Assembly (NCBI GenBank): GCA_963828185.1
Contig: CAWHDV010000007.1
Location: forward strand, 62,001 to 126,000
Reading direction: 5' to 3'
Source of the DNA: Rhodoblastus sp963828185
GTDB lineage: Bacteria; Pseudomonadota; Alphaproteobacteria; Rhizobiales; Beijerinckiaceae
Length of the DNA: 64,000 nt
Shown: positions 16,433 to 25,809 of the stretch, piece after piece
Numbering within the stretch: the first letter of the stretch is position 1
How the letters are laid out: each line of letters starts with the position of its first letter
The notes under the pieces: generated by a model
Told to the model about the DNA's origin: nothing
The model's input: the letters and a program-made list of their open reading frames with translations, nothing else
Database searches by the model: none
Made by a program: the position numbers and the translations under genes

Positions 16433-17238
16433 CCGTTTCGGACGCCCCCAGGAAAGTCATGCTGATCACCGGCGCCTCTGGCGGGATCGGCGCCGATCTG
16501 GCGCGGATCGCGGCGGACAGGGGCCACGACCTTGCGCTCGTCGCGCGCAACCGCGCGGCCCTCGACGCTTTGGCCAACTCGCTCGCCGCCTTGCCAGGGC
16601 AGAAAAATCCGCGCCCGCTGGTGTTCGATTGCGACCTGGCGAAGCCCGGCGCCGTCGCCAGCGTGAAGGATTTTTTGACGAGCGCCAACGCTGCGCCAAA
16701 TATCGTCGTCAACAATGCCGGCTATGGCGTGCTGGGGGCGGCGGCCGAGGGCGATCTCGGCGAACAGCTCGGCATGATCGATCTCAATATCCGCGCGTTG
16801 ACCGAGTTGAGCCTGACTTTTGCCGCATCGCTCGCGCAGTTCGAGGGCCGCTTGCTCAATGTCGCCTCACTCGCGGCCTTCATGCCAGGGCCGGGCATGG
16901 CCGTCTATTACGCCAGCAAAGCTTATGTCCTGTCGTTCAGCGAAGCGCTGTCGGCCGAGCTGGGGCCACTCGGCGTCAGCGTCACCGCGCTCTGCCCTGG
17001 GCCTGTCCCGACCGGCTTTCAGGAGCGGGCGCGATTTCGCGCCGACATGAGCCTGATGAAATTAGGGGTCGTGCGGTCGCCCGAGGTGGCCCAGCTTGCC
17101 TACGACGGCATGATGGCCCGCAAACGGGTCGTCATACCCGGACTTGTGACCAAGATCATGGCGTGGTCATCGTCGCTGACGCCAAAACCCTTGTCGCTGG
17201 CCATGGTCAGCGCTCTGCAATTCCGCCGCAAGACATAG
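16429..17238 (+). CDS. Short-chain dehydrogenase/reductase (SDR)
   Basis: 269 residues of the classical SDR fold. The cofactor site is MLITGASGGIGADLA at 9-23, NNAGYG is present, the catalytic Ser lies in LNVASLAA and the YxxxK is YYASK. The sequence resembles the YqjQ/DltE-like 'SDR family oxidoreductase' group acting on unknown carbonyl or alcohol substrates with NADP(H). The ATG follows AAGGAAAG and overlaps the TerB stop. It is followed after 14 bases by a class I amidotransferase, so the three genes probably form one operon. Confidence 0.88.
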   Translation: MTVSDAPRKVMLITGASGGIGADLARIAADRGHDLALVARNRAALDALANSLAALPGQKNPRPLVFDCDLAKPGAVASVKDFLTSANAAPNIVVNNAGYGVLGAAAEGDLGEQLGMIDLNIRALTELSLTFAASLAQFEGRLLNVASLAAFMPGPGMAVYYASKAYVLSFSEALSAELGPLGVSVTALCPGPVPTGFQERARFRADMSLMKLGVVRSPEVAQLAYDGMMARKRVVIPGLVTKIMAWSSSLTPKPLSLAMVSALQFRRKT

Positions 17239-17252
17239 GAGCGCGGCTGACC

Positions 17253-18011
17253 ATGGAATTTTCCGCCGATCCCTTCTCGCCGCCGCCGCGCCGGCCCGTG
17301 CTGATCGTCCTGCACGGCGAACATTCCACGCCCGGCCGCATCGGCCGGCTGCTGCGCGAATATGGCGCGCCGCTCGACATCCGCCGTCCGCCGCTCGGCG
17401 ACCCGCTGCCGAAGACCCTGGGCGACCATTCCGGCGTGGTGATCTTCGGCGGCCCGATGAGCGTCAACGACGAGGAAGACTGGCTGAAGCGCGAAATCGA
17501 CTGGATCGGCGCGCCGCTGCGCGAAAACAAGCCATTCCTTGGCATCTGCCTCGGCGCGCAATTGCTCGCCCGCCATCTCGGCCACAAGGTCGGAGGCCAT
17601 CCGGACGGCCGCATCGAGGTCGGCTATTACCCGATCCATCCGACGGAAGAAGGCCATTGCCTGTGCAAGGCCCCTTTTCCCAATCGTGTCTATCAATGGC
17701 ACCGCGAGGGGTTCGATCGTCCCAATGGCGCGGTCCTGCTGGCGCAAGGCGACGATTTCGAGGCGCAGGCGATCCAGGTCGGCGACAAGGCCTACGGGCT
17801 GCAATTCCACCCCGACGTCACCTACGCGATGATGTGCAAATGGACGGTGATGGCGCTTGAGCGCATGAACCATCCGAGCGCGCAGAAAAGGCAGAGCCAT
17901 CTCGACGGCTGGTTCCTGCATGACGGCGCGGTGGCGCGCTGGACCTCGGCCTTTTTGCGCCGCTGGCTCGGCCCCGACGATTTCGACGCGACATTGGCGG
18001 CGGCGGAGTAA
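17253..18011 (+). CDS. Class I glutamine amidotransferase-like protein
   Basis: 252 residues. The nucleophile elbow is FLGICLGAQLLARHLG (Cys in GICLG) and the catalytic His is in LQFHPDVTYAM. The usual His-Pro-Glu is His-Pro-Asp here, so the third member of the triad is conservatively changed. The family (GMP-synthase-like GATase) hydrolyses glutamine or gamma-glutamyl compounds; stand-alone copies in proteobacteria are of unknown substrate. The ATG at 17253 lies 14 bases after the SDR stop. Confidence 0.82.
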   Translation: MEFSADPFSPPPRRPVLIVLHGEHSTPGRIGRLLREYGAPLDIRRPPLGDPLPKTLGDHSGVVIFGGPMSVNDEEDWLKREIDWIGAPLRENKPFLGICLGAQLLARHLGHKVGGHPDGRIEVGYYPIHPTEEGHCLCKAPFPNRVYQWHREGFDRPNGAVLLAQGDDFEAQAIQVGDKAYGLQFHPDVTYAMMCKWTVMALERMNHPSAQKRQSHLDGWFLHDGAVARWTSAFLRRWLGPDDFDATLAAAE

Positions 18012-18059
18012 TTTTGCGCGCTCGCCTTCCCGCGATGACCAGGGAGCGCGTTCCGGCTG

Positions 18060-18575
18060 TTAGTTCGTCAGCACGAGCGCCCAAAATATTTTGTAGCGCG
18101 TATGCGGATTATAGACCGCGGCCATGCCCATGCGGCGCATGGCCGGGGCGAGCATGTTGGCGTTATGCGGCGGCGATTGCCGCCAGCCGGAGAAAACCTC
18201 GCTGACCGTGTCGTAGCCGGCCGAGACATTTTCCACCGCCGCCTGTTTTGCATAGCCTTCGTGCTCGAGCCTTTCGGTCAGCGAACCGCGGACCTCATGG
18301 CTGAGCTTGTCGGCCGAGGCCATGGCTTCCGCCTGCCGCCGAGCCTCCGCCATCAGGCCCGGGTCGATCGCCAGCAATTCCAGGCCGTGGTTCGAGCGGT
18401 AAAGCGAGATCATCTTTCGCGCGGCTTCGGCGTCGAGAACCGCGCCAGGAGCCATCATCGACTGGTAGAGGCCGGTCGGGGCCGACGGCGGCGGCTCCGC
18501 GCAGCCAGCGAGCAGGATCAGCGGCGCGGCGGCCAGAGCCAGGCGCCGCACGGAGCGCGAGATACGAAATTGCAA
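18060..18575 (-). CDS. CAP-domain (SCP/PR1-like) lipoprotein
   Basis: 171 residues. The signal peptide ends in the lipobox LILLAGC (lipidated Cys at about 25). The CAP domain follows, with MISLYRSNHGLELLAIDPGLMAEA, then DKLSHEV, ENVSAGY and SPPHNANML near the C-terminus. The family is secreted or envelope-bound, and bacterial members have no agreed activity. The start is a TTG with AGGA about ten bases upstream. It lies 47 bases downstream of the mechanosensitive-channel gene on the same strand. Confidence 0.88.
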   Translation of the reverse strand: MQFRISRSVRRLALAAAPLILLAGCAEPPPSAPTGLYQSMMAPGAVLDAEAARKMISLYRSNHGLELLAIDPGLMAEARRQAEAMASADKLSHEVRGSLTERLEHEGYAKQAAVENVSAGYDTVSEVFSGWRQSPPHNANMLAPAMRRMGMAAVYNPHTRYKIFWALVLTN

Positions 18576-18622
18576 GGCGGGTCTTCCTGCTAGAGGGGCG
18601 GCTCAGGGTTCGGCCAAAAGGG

Positions 18623-21193
18623 TTAAGGCTTCGTTTCGTCCTGCTGCCGGATGAAACGCTGCAGCAGCGGCTCGACCTGGGCGAGGTCGAGCACCAAGGT
18701 CGGCTGCGCCGCCGCCGCCGGCGTCATGCGCAGGCCGGCTTCGGCGAAGCTGGTGAAAATGGCGTAATGCAAATCGCTTTTCACGCGCTGGGCGTGTTCG
18801 ACATCCTCGACGAAGCAGATCAGTTCGAACTCCAGCGCACTTGGCGAGAAATTGCTGAACAGCACGGTCGGAGCAGGAATTCCGACCACCTCCTCCTGCG
18901 ACTTGGCGGCTTCGAGCAGCACTTCTCGCACCTTTTCCGGGTCTGTCCCCCAGATCACCTGCACCGCAATCTGAATCCGCCCGACGCGATCCGCGCGGAC
19001 GAAATTCTTGACGATGTCGGTGACCATCTGGCCGTTCGGGACGATCATGGTGGCGCGATCGAAAGTTTCGATTTCAGTCGAGCGGACATTGATCCGCCGC
19101 ACATAGCCCTGGTTCTCGCCGATCAGCACCCAGTCGCCGACGCGGATCGCCCGTTCCCACAGGAGAATCAGGCCGGAAACGAAATTGTTCACCACCGATT
19201 GCAGGCCGAGGCCGATACCGACGGAGAGGGCGCCGGCGACGAGCGCCAGCTTTTCGGTATTGATGCCGAGATAGGCGAAGGCGAAGCCGATCGACACGAG
19301 GACGCCGATGTAGCCGACGCTGGTGCGGATCGAGGCGCGCAGGCCGGTGTCGAGGCCGGTCAGCGGCAGATAGCGGTCCTCCAGCCAATTCTGCGCCACA
19401 TGGGTCAGTCCGTAGCCGACGCCGAAGAACAGCAGGGCGAAGATGAGGCTCGACAAGGATATGGTGACGTCGCCGATCTTGACGCCAAAAAAGGCCGTCT
19501 TGATTGTTCCCAGCATGTCTTGCGACTGCAAGCCCCAGCGCGCGAGAATCAGCAGGGCGGCGATCGTGCAGAGCGCCACCGAGGCCGCCGCGCCGAGCAG
19601 CACGCCGATCTGCTGCAAGCTCTCGCGGCGCAGGCCGAGGCTGGCCATCAGACCGCGGCTGATGCGCGAATTGGGGCGAAAGGCCTGGTCCGTCCCCTCG
19701 CCCGCCATCTTGAGCAGCAGGAACAGCAGGCTGACGACCAGCGTCGTCCAGGCGATCTGGTCGACAAGGAAGGCGGCGAGCGCGATATAGCCGACGACGT
19801 CGGCGGCGAGGACGACGAAGGTCGCCGTCCAGGCGGCGAAACGGATCGGCGGCCACCATGGGCCCTCGTCATCGAGATGGGCCGGGTGGGAGTCGCCATC
19901 TTCGCCGGACCCGGGATCGGGACCGCCGACAATGCCGTAAAGCCCGCGCGCAAGCGTCAGTCCGACCAGGATGGCGAACGCGCCGCGCGCCGCCACCGTC
20001 GCCTGCAAGGACGCGCCGATGACTTCGTTCATCGCTTCGACAAGCTTGCCGAAAGTGATGAGGACAGCGACGGTCAGGACGAGGGTCATGACCCTTTGCG
20101 CCACCCTGTCGCTCAGATCAACGGGGCGCCAGGCCGGGCGACTGGGCGCCAGGATGGCGACGCCGAGGCCCGTGGCCAGCGCAAGCCGGATAACCCCCCA
20201 GAACAGGGCCATGGTCAAGGGCTGCAATCGCGGCGCGTCCAGACCGAACCAGTTCGCAAGTCCGTAGATCGCGCCGACGCCCGCCACCGGAATCGTCACC
20301 ACCGCCAGGGCTGTCCACAGGGCCGCGCCCGCTTTTTGCAAGTCGTTCGGCCTCCGCCGCGCTTCCTCGCGCGGAATGACCCGCCGGGCGACAAGGCCCG
20401 CGCCGGTCAGCGCCGCGCCGACCAGCAGCAGCAGCGCGACGAAGGTGAAGCCCGAACGCCCGCGCAGCGCATCGGCGACGCGACTGGAGAAATCGGCGAA
20501 AATTGACTCGCCGGCGTCAATCGCGCGCGGCGTCTCGCCCGCCACGTCGATCCACAGGCTCGGCGCGAAAATGCTCGACGAGCTCTGGAAAACCGCATTG
20601 GCGAACAGGGCGCGGCGGCGGCCGGCGATATGCGCGGCCATCTGGTCCGCGCGCACCTGCAAAAGATTGGCCCGCTTCAGCAGATCGCCATTGGCCGAAT
20701 AGAGCTTCATCTGCTCCTTGCGGTCCTGCGCGATCGCCGCGTCTTCCGGCGGCGCCGGCGGATTGGCTTTCGGATTGGGCGCGGGTCCAAGCTGGTCGAG
20801 CCTGGCCTTCAGCGCCAGCAGCCGCGGCGAGACATCGGCGACCACCGACTGGATTTGCGTGGAAACCGGATCGATCGCGGCGCTTTCGCGCGCGAGGTCC
20901 GCGTCGCCAAGCGATTCATTGCCAAGGCTGGAGGCGATCTGGTCGAGCGCCTGCTTGGCGGCGTCAAGGCGCGCATTGGCGTCGGAAGGCGCCGGCTGTT
21001 CGGGCGAAGCAGGGGCCGGCGCGGCAGGAGCGGCAGGAGCTGGCGCCGCCGCCGGCGCGGCGGCGGGAGCGTGTTCGGCTGACAGGGCCGGCGAGGCGAA
21101 AACGATCGCCAGCGCCAGCGCCGCTTGCAGCAGCCGGGTCTTCGCCAAGGGCAAGGTTTTCGCCAGGGAGTTGAGAGCGACATTGCGCGTCAA
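18623..21193 (-). CDS. Mechanosensitive ion channel, MscS family with DUF3772 domain
   Basis: 856 residues. A signal peptide (LLQAALALAIVFASPALSA) is followed by an Ala/Pro-rich linker, a periplasmic DUF3772-type helical domain, about ten membrane helices and the MscS core. The core is recognised by GIGLGLQSVVNNFVSGLILL (pore helix), RVGDWVLIGENQGYVRRINVRS (beta domain) and IVPNGQMVTDIVKNF. It is an inner-membrane channel opened by membrane tension. I chose the TTG at 21193 because GGAG precedes it and the signal peptide then begins properly. An ATG at 21295 would overlap epmB by 41 bases. Confidence 0.88.
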   Translation of the reverse strand: MTRNVALNSLAKTLPLAKTRLLQAALALAIVFASPALSAEHAPAAAPAAAPAPAAPAAPAPASPEQPAPSDANARLDAAKQALDQIASSLGNESLGDADLARESAAIDPVSTQIQSVVADVSPRLLALKARLDQLGPAPNPKANPPAPPEDAAIAQDRKEQMKLYSANGDLLKRANLLQVRADQMAAHIAGRRRALFANAVFQSSSSIFAPSLWIDVAGETPRAIDAGESIFADFSSRVADALRGRSGFTFVALLLLVGAALTGAGLVARRVIPREEARRRPNDLQKAGAALWTALAVVTIPVAGVGAIYGLANWFGLDAPRLQPLTMALFWGVIRLALATGLGVAILAPSRPAWRPVDLSDRVAQRVMTLVLTVAVLITFGKLVEAMNEVIGASLQATVAARGAFAILVGLTLARGLYGIVGGPDPGSGEDGDSHPAHLDDEGPWWPPIRFAAWTATFVVLAADVVGYIALAAFLVDQIAWTTLVVSLLFLLLKMAGEGTDQAFRPNSRISRGLMASLGLRRESLQQIGVLLGAAASVALCTIAALLILARWGLQSQDMLGTIKTAFFGVKIGDVTISLSSLIFALLFFGVGYGLTHVAQNWLEDRYLPLTGLDTGLRASIRTSVGYIGVLVSIGFAFAYLGINTEKLALVAGALSVGIGLGLQSVVNNFVSGLILLWERAIRVGDWVLIGENQGYVRRINVRSTEIETFDRATMIVPNGQMVTDIVKNFVRADRVGRIQIAVQVIWGTDPEKVREVLLEAAKSQEEVVGIPAPTVLFSNFSPSALEFELICFVEDVEHAQRVKSDLHYAIFTSFAEAGLRMTPAAAAQPTLVLDLAQVEPLLQRFIRQQDETKP

Positions 21194-21254
21194 GAGCGGC
21201 TCCGATTCGGTTCGCCCCGGCAGAATTGGCTGAAATCGGCCCAAATCATGGCGA

Positions 21255-22328
21255 TCATCGACTTTCCTCGGCTTCTCCGGCGAAATCAGCGTAAGCATGG
21301 CTTTTGCCGCGCCAGTCCTCGACGGTCCAGTCCGCGCCTTCGCGCGAAAAATAGACCGGGCCGGCCGGCGACTTGCCATGGCCGCCGGGAATGTCGACGA
21401 CGTAAATGGGCTGGCAGAGACCTGACAGGCGTCCGAGCAAGGAGCGGACCAGGGCCTGCCCTTCCTGTAGTGGCAAACGAAGATGCGATGTGCCAGGCGC
21501 AAGGTCGGGGTGATGCAGGTAATAGGGTTTTATGCGCGCCTCGACAAAGGCGCGCATGAGTTCGGCCAGTGTCTCGACATTGTCGTTGACGCCGCGCAGC
21601 AACACGGTCTGGCTGACCATGGCGACGCCGGCGTCGATCAGCCCTGCGCAGGCTTTCCGCGCTTCCTCTGTCAATTCGCGCTTGTGGTTGGCGTGCAAGG
21701 CGACATAGACGGTCTTGCCGCTGTCGAGAAGCGCGGCGATCAGTTCAGGCGAGATCCGCTCGGGCGTCAGGGCCGGGACGCGCGTATGAAAGCGCAGGAT
21801 CTTGATGTGGCCGATTTCGCGCAGCCGCCGCGACAGGTCGGCGAGGCGGCGCGGCGAAACCGCGAGCGGGTCGCCGCCGGTGACGACCAGCTCCCAGATT
21901 TCCGCGTGCTGTCCCAGGTAGGCAAAGGCGTTATCGAGCGCTTCGTCGCCCAGAACCCCCTCGGTTCCCGCGCCGACGCGCGCCCGGCGGAAGCAGAAGC
22001 GGCAATAGACCGGGCAGACGCTGGTCAGTTTCAACAGCGCGCGGTCGGGATAGCGATGGATGAGCCCCCGGCTCACTTCATGCGCGTCGTCGCCGATCGG
22101 ATCGGCGCGCTCCTCTGGCCGAGTGCGCAATTCGGCGGCGGATGGGAGGAATTGCCGGCCAATGGCGTCGTCGGGCCGCTCGATCAGCGCGGCGACGCCG
22201 GGCGGAACCGCCACGCTGTAGCGGGCGGCGACGTCGCCGAGCTCCATCGCCTGTTGCGGCGAGGCGAAACCCGCGGCGATCAGCTCCTCGGGGCGGGTCA
22301 GGGTTTTTACGCGCGACGATTCTTTCAT
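21255..22328 (-). CDS. epmB: EF-P-(lysine34) (R)-beta-lysine pathway aminomutase (KamA family)
   Basis: 357 residues of the radical-SAM lysine 2,3-aminomutase family. The 4Fe-4S site is CPVYCRFCFRR, the SAM-binding region is LVVTGGDPLAVS, and the PLP Lys is probably in GGHGKSPAGP. It lacks the C-terminal extension of catabolic KamA, and it sits directly behind epmA and near efp. The role is therefore EpmB: converting (S)-alpha-lysine to (R)-beta-lysine for attachment to elongation factor P. The start overlaps the epmA stop by four bases. Confidence 0.9.
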   Translation of the reverse strand: MKESSRVKTLTRPEELIAAGFASPQQAMELGDVAARYSVAVPPGVAALIERPDDAIGRQFLPSAAELRTRPEERADPIGDDAHEVSRGLIHRYPDRALLKLTSVCPVYCRFCFRRARVGAGTEGVLGDEALDNAFAYLGQHAEIWELVVTGGDPLAVSPRRLADLSRRLREIGHIKILRFHTRVPALTPERISPELIAALLDSGKTVYVALHANHKRELTEEARKACAGLIDAGVAMVSQTVLLRGVNDNVETLAELMRAFVEARIKPYYLHHPDLAPGTSHLRLPLQEGQALVRSLLGRLSGLCQPIYVVDIPGGHGKSPAGPVYFSREGADWTVEDWRGKSHAYADFAGEAEESR

Positions 22329-23356
22329 GGCTGCCCGACCGGCGCCCAGAGGACCTGCTCGATGTTTTCCGCCCCCGTCGCCAGCATGACCAGCCGATCG
22401 AGGCCGAGCGCAATGCCGCTCGCCGGCGGCATCTGCGCCAAAGCGGCGAGAAAATCCTCGTCGATCGGATAGGACGCGCCGTAGAGCCTTTGCCGTTCCT
22501 CCATGTCCGCCTCGAAACGCCGGCGCTGTTCGAGCGGATCGGTCAATTCGCCGAAGGCGTTGGCCAGCTCCACGCCGCAGCCATAAAGCTCGAAGCGTTC
22601 CGCGAGGCGCGGGTCCTCGGGCTTGCGCCGCGCCAGCGCCGCTTCGCTGGCCGGATAATCGATCAGCACCGTGGCGCGGCCGTGGCCAAGCCGGCGTTCG
22701 ACGCGATCCGACAGGATCTTGCTGAACAGGTCCGACCAGTGATCGTCGGCGCTCACCCGCAGGCCGATCTTTTCCGCCTGCGCCGCCAGGCCGTCGCGGT
22801 CATCGAGGACGGCGAGAAGGTCAATCTCCGCGTAACGCCGGAACGCCTCGGCGACGCCGAGGATTTCAGGCGCGAGAGTGGGATCGAGGCTCAGGTCGCC
22901 GTTACGAAACACGCTCGTTCCCGCCGCTTCGGCGGCGAGCTTCAGGATCGTTGAGCAATCGCCGATGAGGTCGCGATAGGAGACTTTCGCCCGATACCAT
23001 TCCAGCATGGTGAATTCGGGATGATGCCACTTTGATCTTTCGCCGTTGCGGAACACATGGGCGAGCGAAAAAATCCGCTCCTCGCCGGCCGCCAGCAGCT
23101 TCTTGCAATCGAATTCCGGCGAGGAATGCAGGTAAAGCGGCGCCGGCGTTCCTGCAAGAGGTTGAAATTCGGTCGCGAAAGCGGAAATATGCGTTTCATT
23201 GCCGGGCGAGGCCTGCAAGGCGGCGGGCTCGATCTCGACAAAATCCTCGGCGGCGAAAAAAGCGCGAAGCCGCTGCACGATCCGCGCCCGCTGGAGCAGG
23301 CGAGGCCGCCGATCGGCGTAGTTTTCCGGCGCCCAAAAAGGGCTCAGTCGCCGCAT
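22325..23356 (-). CDS. epmA: Elongation factor P--(R)-beta-lysine ligase
   Basis: 343 residues: a class II lysyl-tRNA synthetase catalytic core with no anticodon-binding domain. Motif 2 appears as SLAHVFRNGERSKWHHPEFTMLEWY and motif 3 as GIALGLDRLVML. This is the EpmA/GenX/PoxA architecture, which attaches (R)-beta-lysine to a Lys of EF-P. The ATG at 23356 follows AAGGA and gives the standard N-terminus; 38 further upstream codons lack a ribosome site. It is divergent from efp with about 150 bases between, a compact modification locus. Confidence 0.93.
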   Translation of the reverse strand: MRRLSPFWAPENYADRRPRLLQRARIVQRLRAFFAAEDFVEIEPAALQASPGNETHISAFATEFQPLAGTPAPLYLHSSPEFDCKKLLAAGEERIFSLAHVFRNGERSKWHHPEFTMLEWYRAKVSYRDLIGDCSTILKLAAEAAGTSVFRNGDLSLDPTLAPEILGVAEAFRRYAEIDLLAVLDDRDGLAAQAEKIGLRVSADDHWSDLFSKILSDRVERRLGHGRATVLIDYPASEAALARRKPEDPRLAERFELYGCGVELANAFGELTDPLEQRRRFEADMEERQRLYGASYPIDEDFLAALAQMPPASGIALGLDRLVMLATGAENIEQVLWAPVGQP

Positions 23357-23505
23357 TCGGAGGCTTCCTTTGGCGAGGTTACGAAAAATCTGGCATTGCG
23401 GCGTCGATCGGGTATTAGTGGCGCCGCAGTTTCGAAAAAGGTCCATAGACCCGACGGCCCGTCCCTTCAACCGTGACGGCGGGCGTCGATAGAGGGAATT
23501 GAAAA

Positions 23506-24075
23506 GTGAAAGTCATCGCCAGCAACGTCCGCAAGGGAAATATCCTCGAGCATGAGGACGGCCAGCTCTATGCCGTGCTGAGCGCGGAAAGCTTTTTCCC
23601 TGGCAAGGGCACGCCGACGACGCAGATCGACATGCGCCGCCTGTCCGATGGCGTGAAGACCACCGTCCGCTACAAGACCACCGAACAGGTCGAGCGCGCC
23701 CATGTCGAGGACATGAACTACTCCTACCTTTATCAGGACGCCGACGGCTACACCTTCATGAACGGCGATAATTACGAGCAGGTGATCGTCTCGAATGACG
23801 TGCTCGGCGAGCAGGCCGCCTATCTGCAGGAAGGCATGCAGGTCATCCTGTCGGTATTCAACGGCGTCGCCGTGGCGATCCAGCTGCCGGCCCGCGTGAC
23901 GCTGGAAGTGGTGGACACCGAGCCGGTCACCAAGGGCCAGACCGCCTCCTCATCCTACAAGCCCGCCAAGATGAACAATGGCCTGCGCGTCATGGTGCCG
24001 CCGCACATCGGCGTCGGCGCGCGCATCGTCGTCCTCACGGACGGCAATACCTATGTCGAGCGCGCCAAGGACTGA
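23506..24075 (+). CDS. efp: Translation elongation factor P
   Basis: 189 residues, standard length, with three OB-like barrels. The modified residue is Lys34 in FFPGKGTP, the same position and context as EF-P proteins that are beta-lysylated. EF-P binds ribosomes stalled at polyproline and restores peptide bond formation. The start is a GTG (AGAGGGA about eight bases upstream). It has its own terminator just downstream. With epmA and epmB on the other side of the promoter region, substrate and both enzymes are encoded together. Confidence 0.98.
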   Translation: MKVIASNVRKGNILEHEDGQLYAVLSAESFFPGKGTPTTQIDMRRLSDGVKTTVRYKTTEQVERAHVEDMNYSYLYQDADGYTFMNGDNYEQVIVSNDVLGEQAAYLQEGMQVILSVFNGVAVAIQLPARVTLEVVDTEPVTKGQTASSSYKPAKMNNGLRVMVPPHIGVGARIVVLTDGNTYVERAKD

Positions 24076-24110
24076 AATCAAAGGCCAACAGGGCAAGCGG
24101 ACAAAACAAA

Positions 24111-24136
24111 ACGGCCGGTTTCCCGGCCGTTTTTCT
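24111..24136 (+). terminator. Rho-independent terminator of efp
   Basis: Stem ACGGCCGG / CCGGCCGT with a 4-base loop, followed by TTTTCTT, 35 bases after the efp stop. The AAAACAAAA run before the stem means it could also serve the minus-strand gene that converges from the right. Confidence 0.88.
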
Positions 24137-24157
24137 TGTTTTCAAGCGCCTTGGCCC

Positions 24158-24493
24158 TCACCACGGCGCGTAGGGCAGGAAGCCCGGCAGGTCGAAGGGG
24201 CCAGGCAGGACTTCGTTGTCCCAGGGCGAGCGCCGATAGGTGCCCCCGGGCGCGTGGTCGTAGATCGTCAACTCGTCCATGTAGTGATTTTCGCTACCGA
24301 CCGGCACGACATTGCCGGGATCGAGGAAACTGCGCTTCTTGACCAAAATTTCCCGATCCGCCGGATATTGGGCGAAATGCCGCACATGGGACACATGCGC
24401 GTGATGGCGATGATGCAGCGGACGCGCCTCGGCGCCGGCGCAGGCCAGTGCGCCGGATGCGAGCGCGAGAACGAATAAAGAGAGACGGCGCAT
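24158..24493 (-). CDS. Secreted His-rich hypothetical protein
   Basis: 111 residues with a clear signal peptide (MRRLSLFVLALASGALACAGAEA). The mature N-terminus is strikingly rich in His (PLHHRHHAHVSHVRHF), which could bind metal, and the rest has DPGNVVPVGSENHYMDELT. No family is recognised. The ATG at 24493 follows AGGAG by seven bases; the open frame extends 31 codons upstream without a better site. It stands alone between efp and a membrane-protein gene. Confidence 0.7.
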   Translation of the reverse strand: MRRLSLFVLALASGALACAGAEARPLHHRHHAHVSHVRHFAQYPADREILVKKRSFLDPGNVVPVGSENHYMDELTIYDHAPGGTYRRSPWDNEVLPGPFDLPGFLPYAPW

Positions 24494-24589
24494 TATTGGC
24501 TCCTGATGCGGATGGATACAGTCTAGCCCTTCGCGGCCCCGGGCGATAGTTTTTTGCGTGATCCGCCGCCGCTCTGTTTGCGACAACGC

Positions 24590-25738
24590 TTAACGGCGAC
24601 GGCCGGTTTCATCGCAGCCCTGGACATTGCGCGCCGCGGCGGCGCCGAAGAAATCACGCAAGGGGCGGTCTGATCCCGCGGCCAGCAGGTCAAGTCGATC
24701 GACCAGACAGGCAAGGTCCGGCGCGCTCATCGTCTCCTCGCCGGCCGCGCAGGCGAGGCCAGACAAGGTGAGGCCGGGCTCGTCGCGAACGAGGCGGAAG
24801 CCGCGACAATTCGTACGTGATCCGCTCTTGTCCGCCAGGATCAGCGCGGCCTGCTCCATTTCGCCGAACCGCGTCGGCTGCGCCTGCTCCAGCCGGACAT
24901 TGGACACGCTCAGCCCGAGCGGCGCACTGCTGCGCGCCATGGCGACGTAGAACGGCGCGTCCATAATCATTTCCGCGCCATGCCTGTAGACTGAAAGCCG
25001 AAGGAACGCCCGCGCCTGCGTCCCGAACCGCCCAAAGGTCAGCGTGTCCTCGCGTCCGCCGCCGGTGGCGTGGCGACGGGCGGAATAGGCGAGCTTTTCA
25101 TGCGCCAGTTGCCGCGCCGGCAGGTCATAAAGCTCGTAAGGACGGCCAATTTCGATCCAGGCGTCGCGCGCGGCCGCCGGCGCCGACTGTTCGTGGACCT
25201 GCGACGTCTGCCGCCATTGCTCGAGAAGATCGGTTCCCGCCAGCAAGGCGATGCCTGCGACCGCCACCTTGGCGAAAAGACCGCTCCCGGCGAAAAACAT
25301 GCGCGCCAGCGGCCGAATCAAGGGCCGGAACAGGGAAACGGAGAGCCACAGCGCCCGTCCGGCGCGCGAAAACAGGGCGCCCGCCCGTCCTGGAGTTTCC
25401 TCCGGCGTTTGCGCCGCCAGTCGCCGCTCCGGCCGCGGGGGCAAAAACTCTTCCCGATACTCCCGCGCCAGCTCCGCGGACCAATCCGCCTCCTTCATTT
25501 CGCGTTTTGGCGAATTTTCCTGGCGGCGCGGCGGCGAGCCTGGGCGCAGCCGTTCGGCCGCCGCCGCGCCGACGTCGCGGCAGAAGGCGAGTTCGGCCGT
25601 GACGCGCCGCCGCAGGAAGCGCCGCAACCGGGCGGCCAGCGACGGCCTGACGACAGGGACAGCGTCGCGCGCCGCCATCGCGTCCTGGACAAAAACCCGG
25701 AAATCCGTTCCGCTTCGGTAGCTTGACGTTGACGGCAT
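24590..25738 (-). CDS. Hypothetical membrane-anchored protein
   Basis: 382 residues. The N-terminal 130 are Arg-rich and probably cytoplasmic, one membrane segment follows (LFAKVAVAGIALLAGTDLL at about 160-178), and a C-terminal domain of about 190 residues lies outside. The outer domain contains RAFLRLSVYRHGAE and SGLACAAGEE and may be globular beta-rich. I recognise no family. The ATG at 25738 has GAGGA at good distance. It follows mtaB on the same strand by 71 bases. Confidence 0.65.
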   Translation of the reverse strand: MPSTSSYRSGTDFRVFVQDAMAARDAVPVVRPSLAARLRRFLRRRVTAELAFCRDVGAAAAERLRPGSPPRRQENSPKREMKEADWSAELAREYREEFLPPRPERRLAAQTPEETPGRAGALFSRAGRALWLSVSLFRPLIRPLARMFFAGSGLFAKVAVAGIALLAGTDLLEQWRQTSQVHEQSAPAAARDAWIEIGRPYELYDLPARQLAHEKLAYSARRHATGGGREDTLTFGRFGTQARAFLRLSVYRHGAEMIMDAPFYVAMARSSAPLGLSVSNVRLEQAQPTRFGEMEQAALILADKSGSRTNCRGFRLVRDEPGLTLSGLACAAGEETMSAPDLACLVDRLDLLAAGSDRPLRDFFGAAAARNVQGCDETGRRR

Positions 25739-25809
25739 GGTCCATCCTCGCCGCCCGTGCGGGCGTGCGTCGAGAGCGGACAATTTGACCTTTATTTGCG
25801 TGCGTGGGG

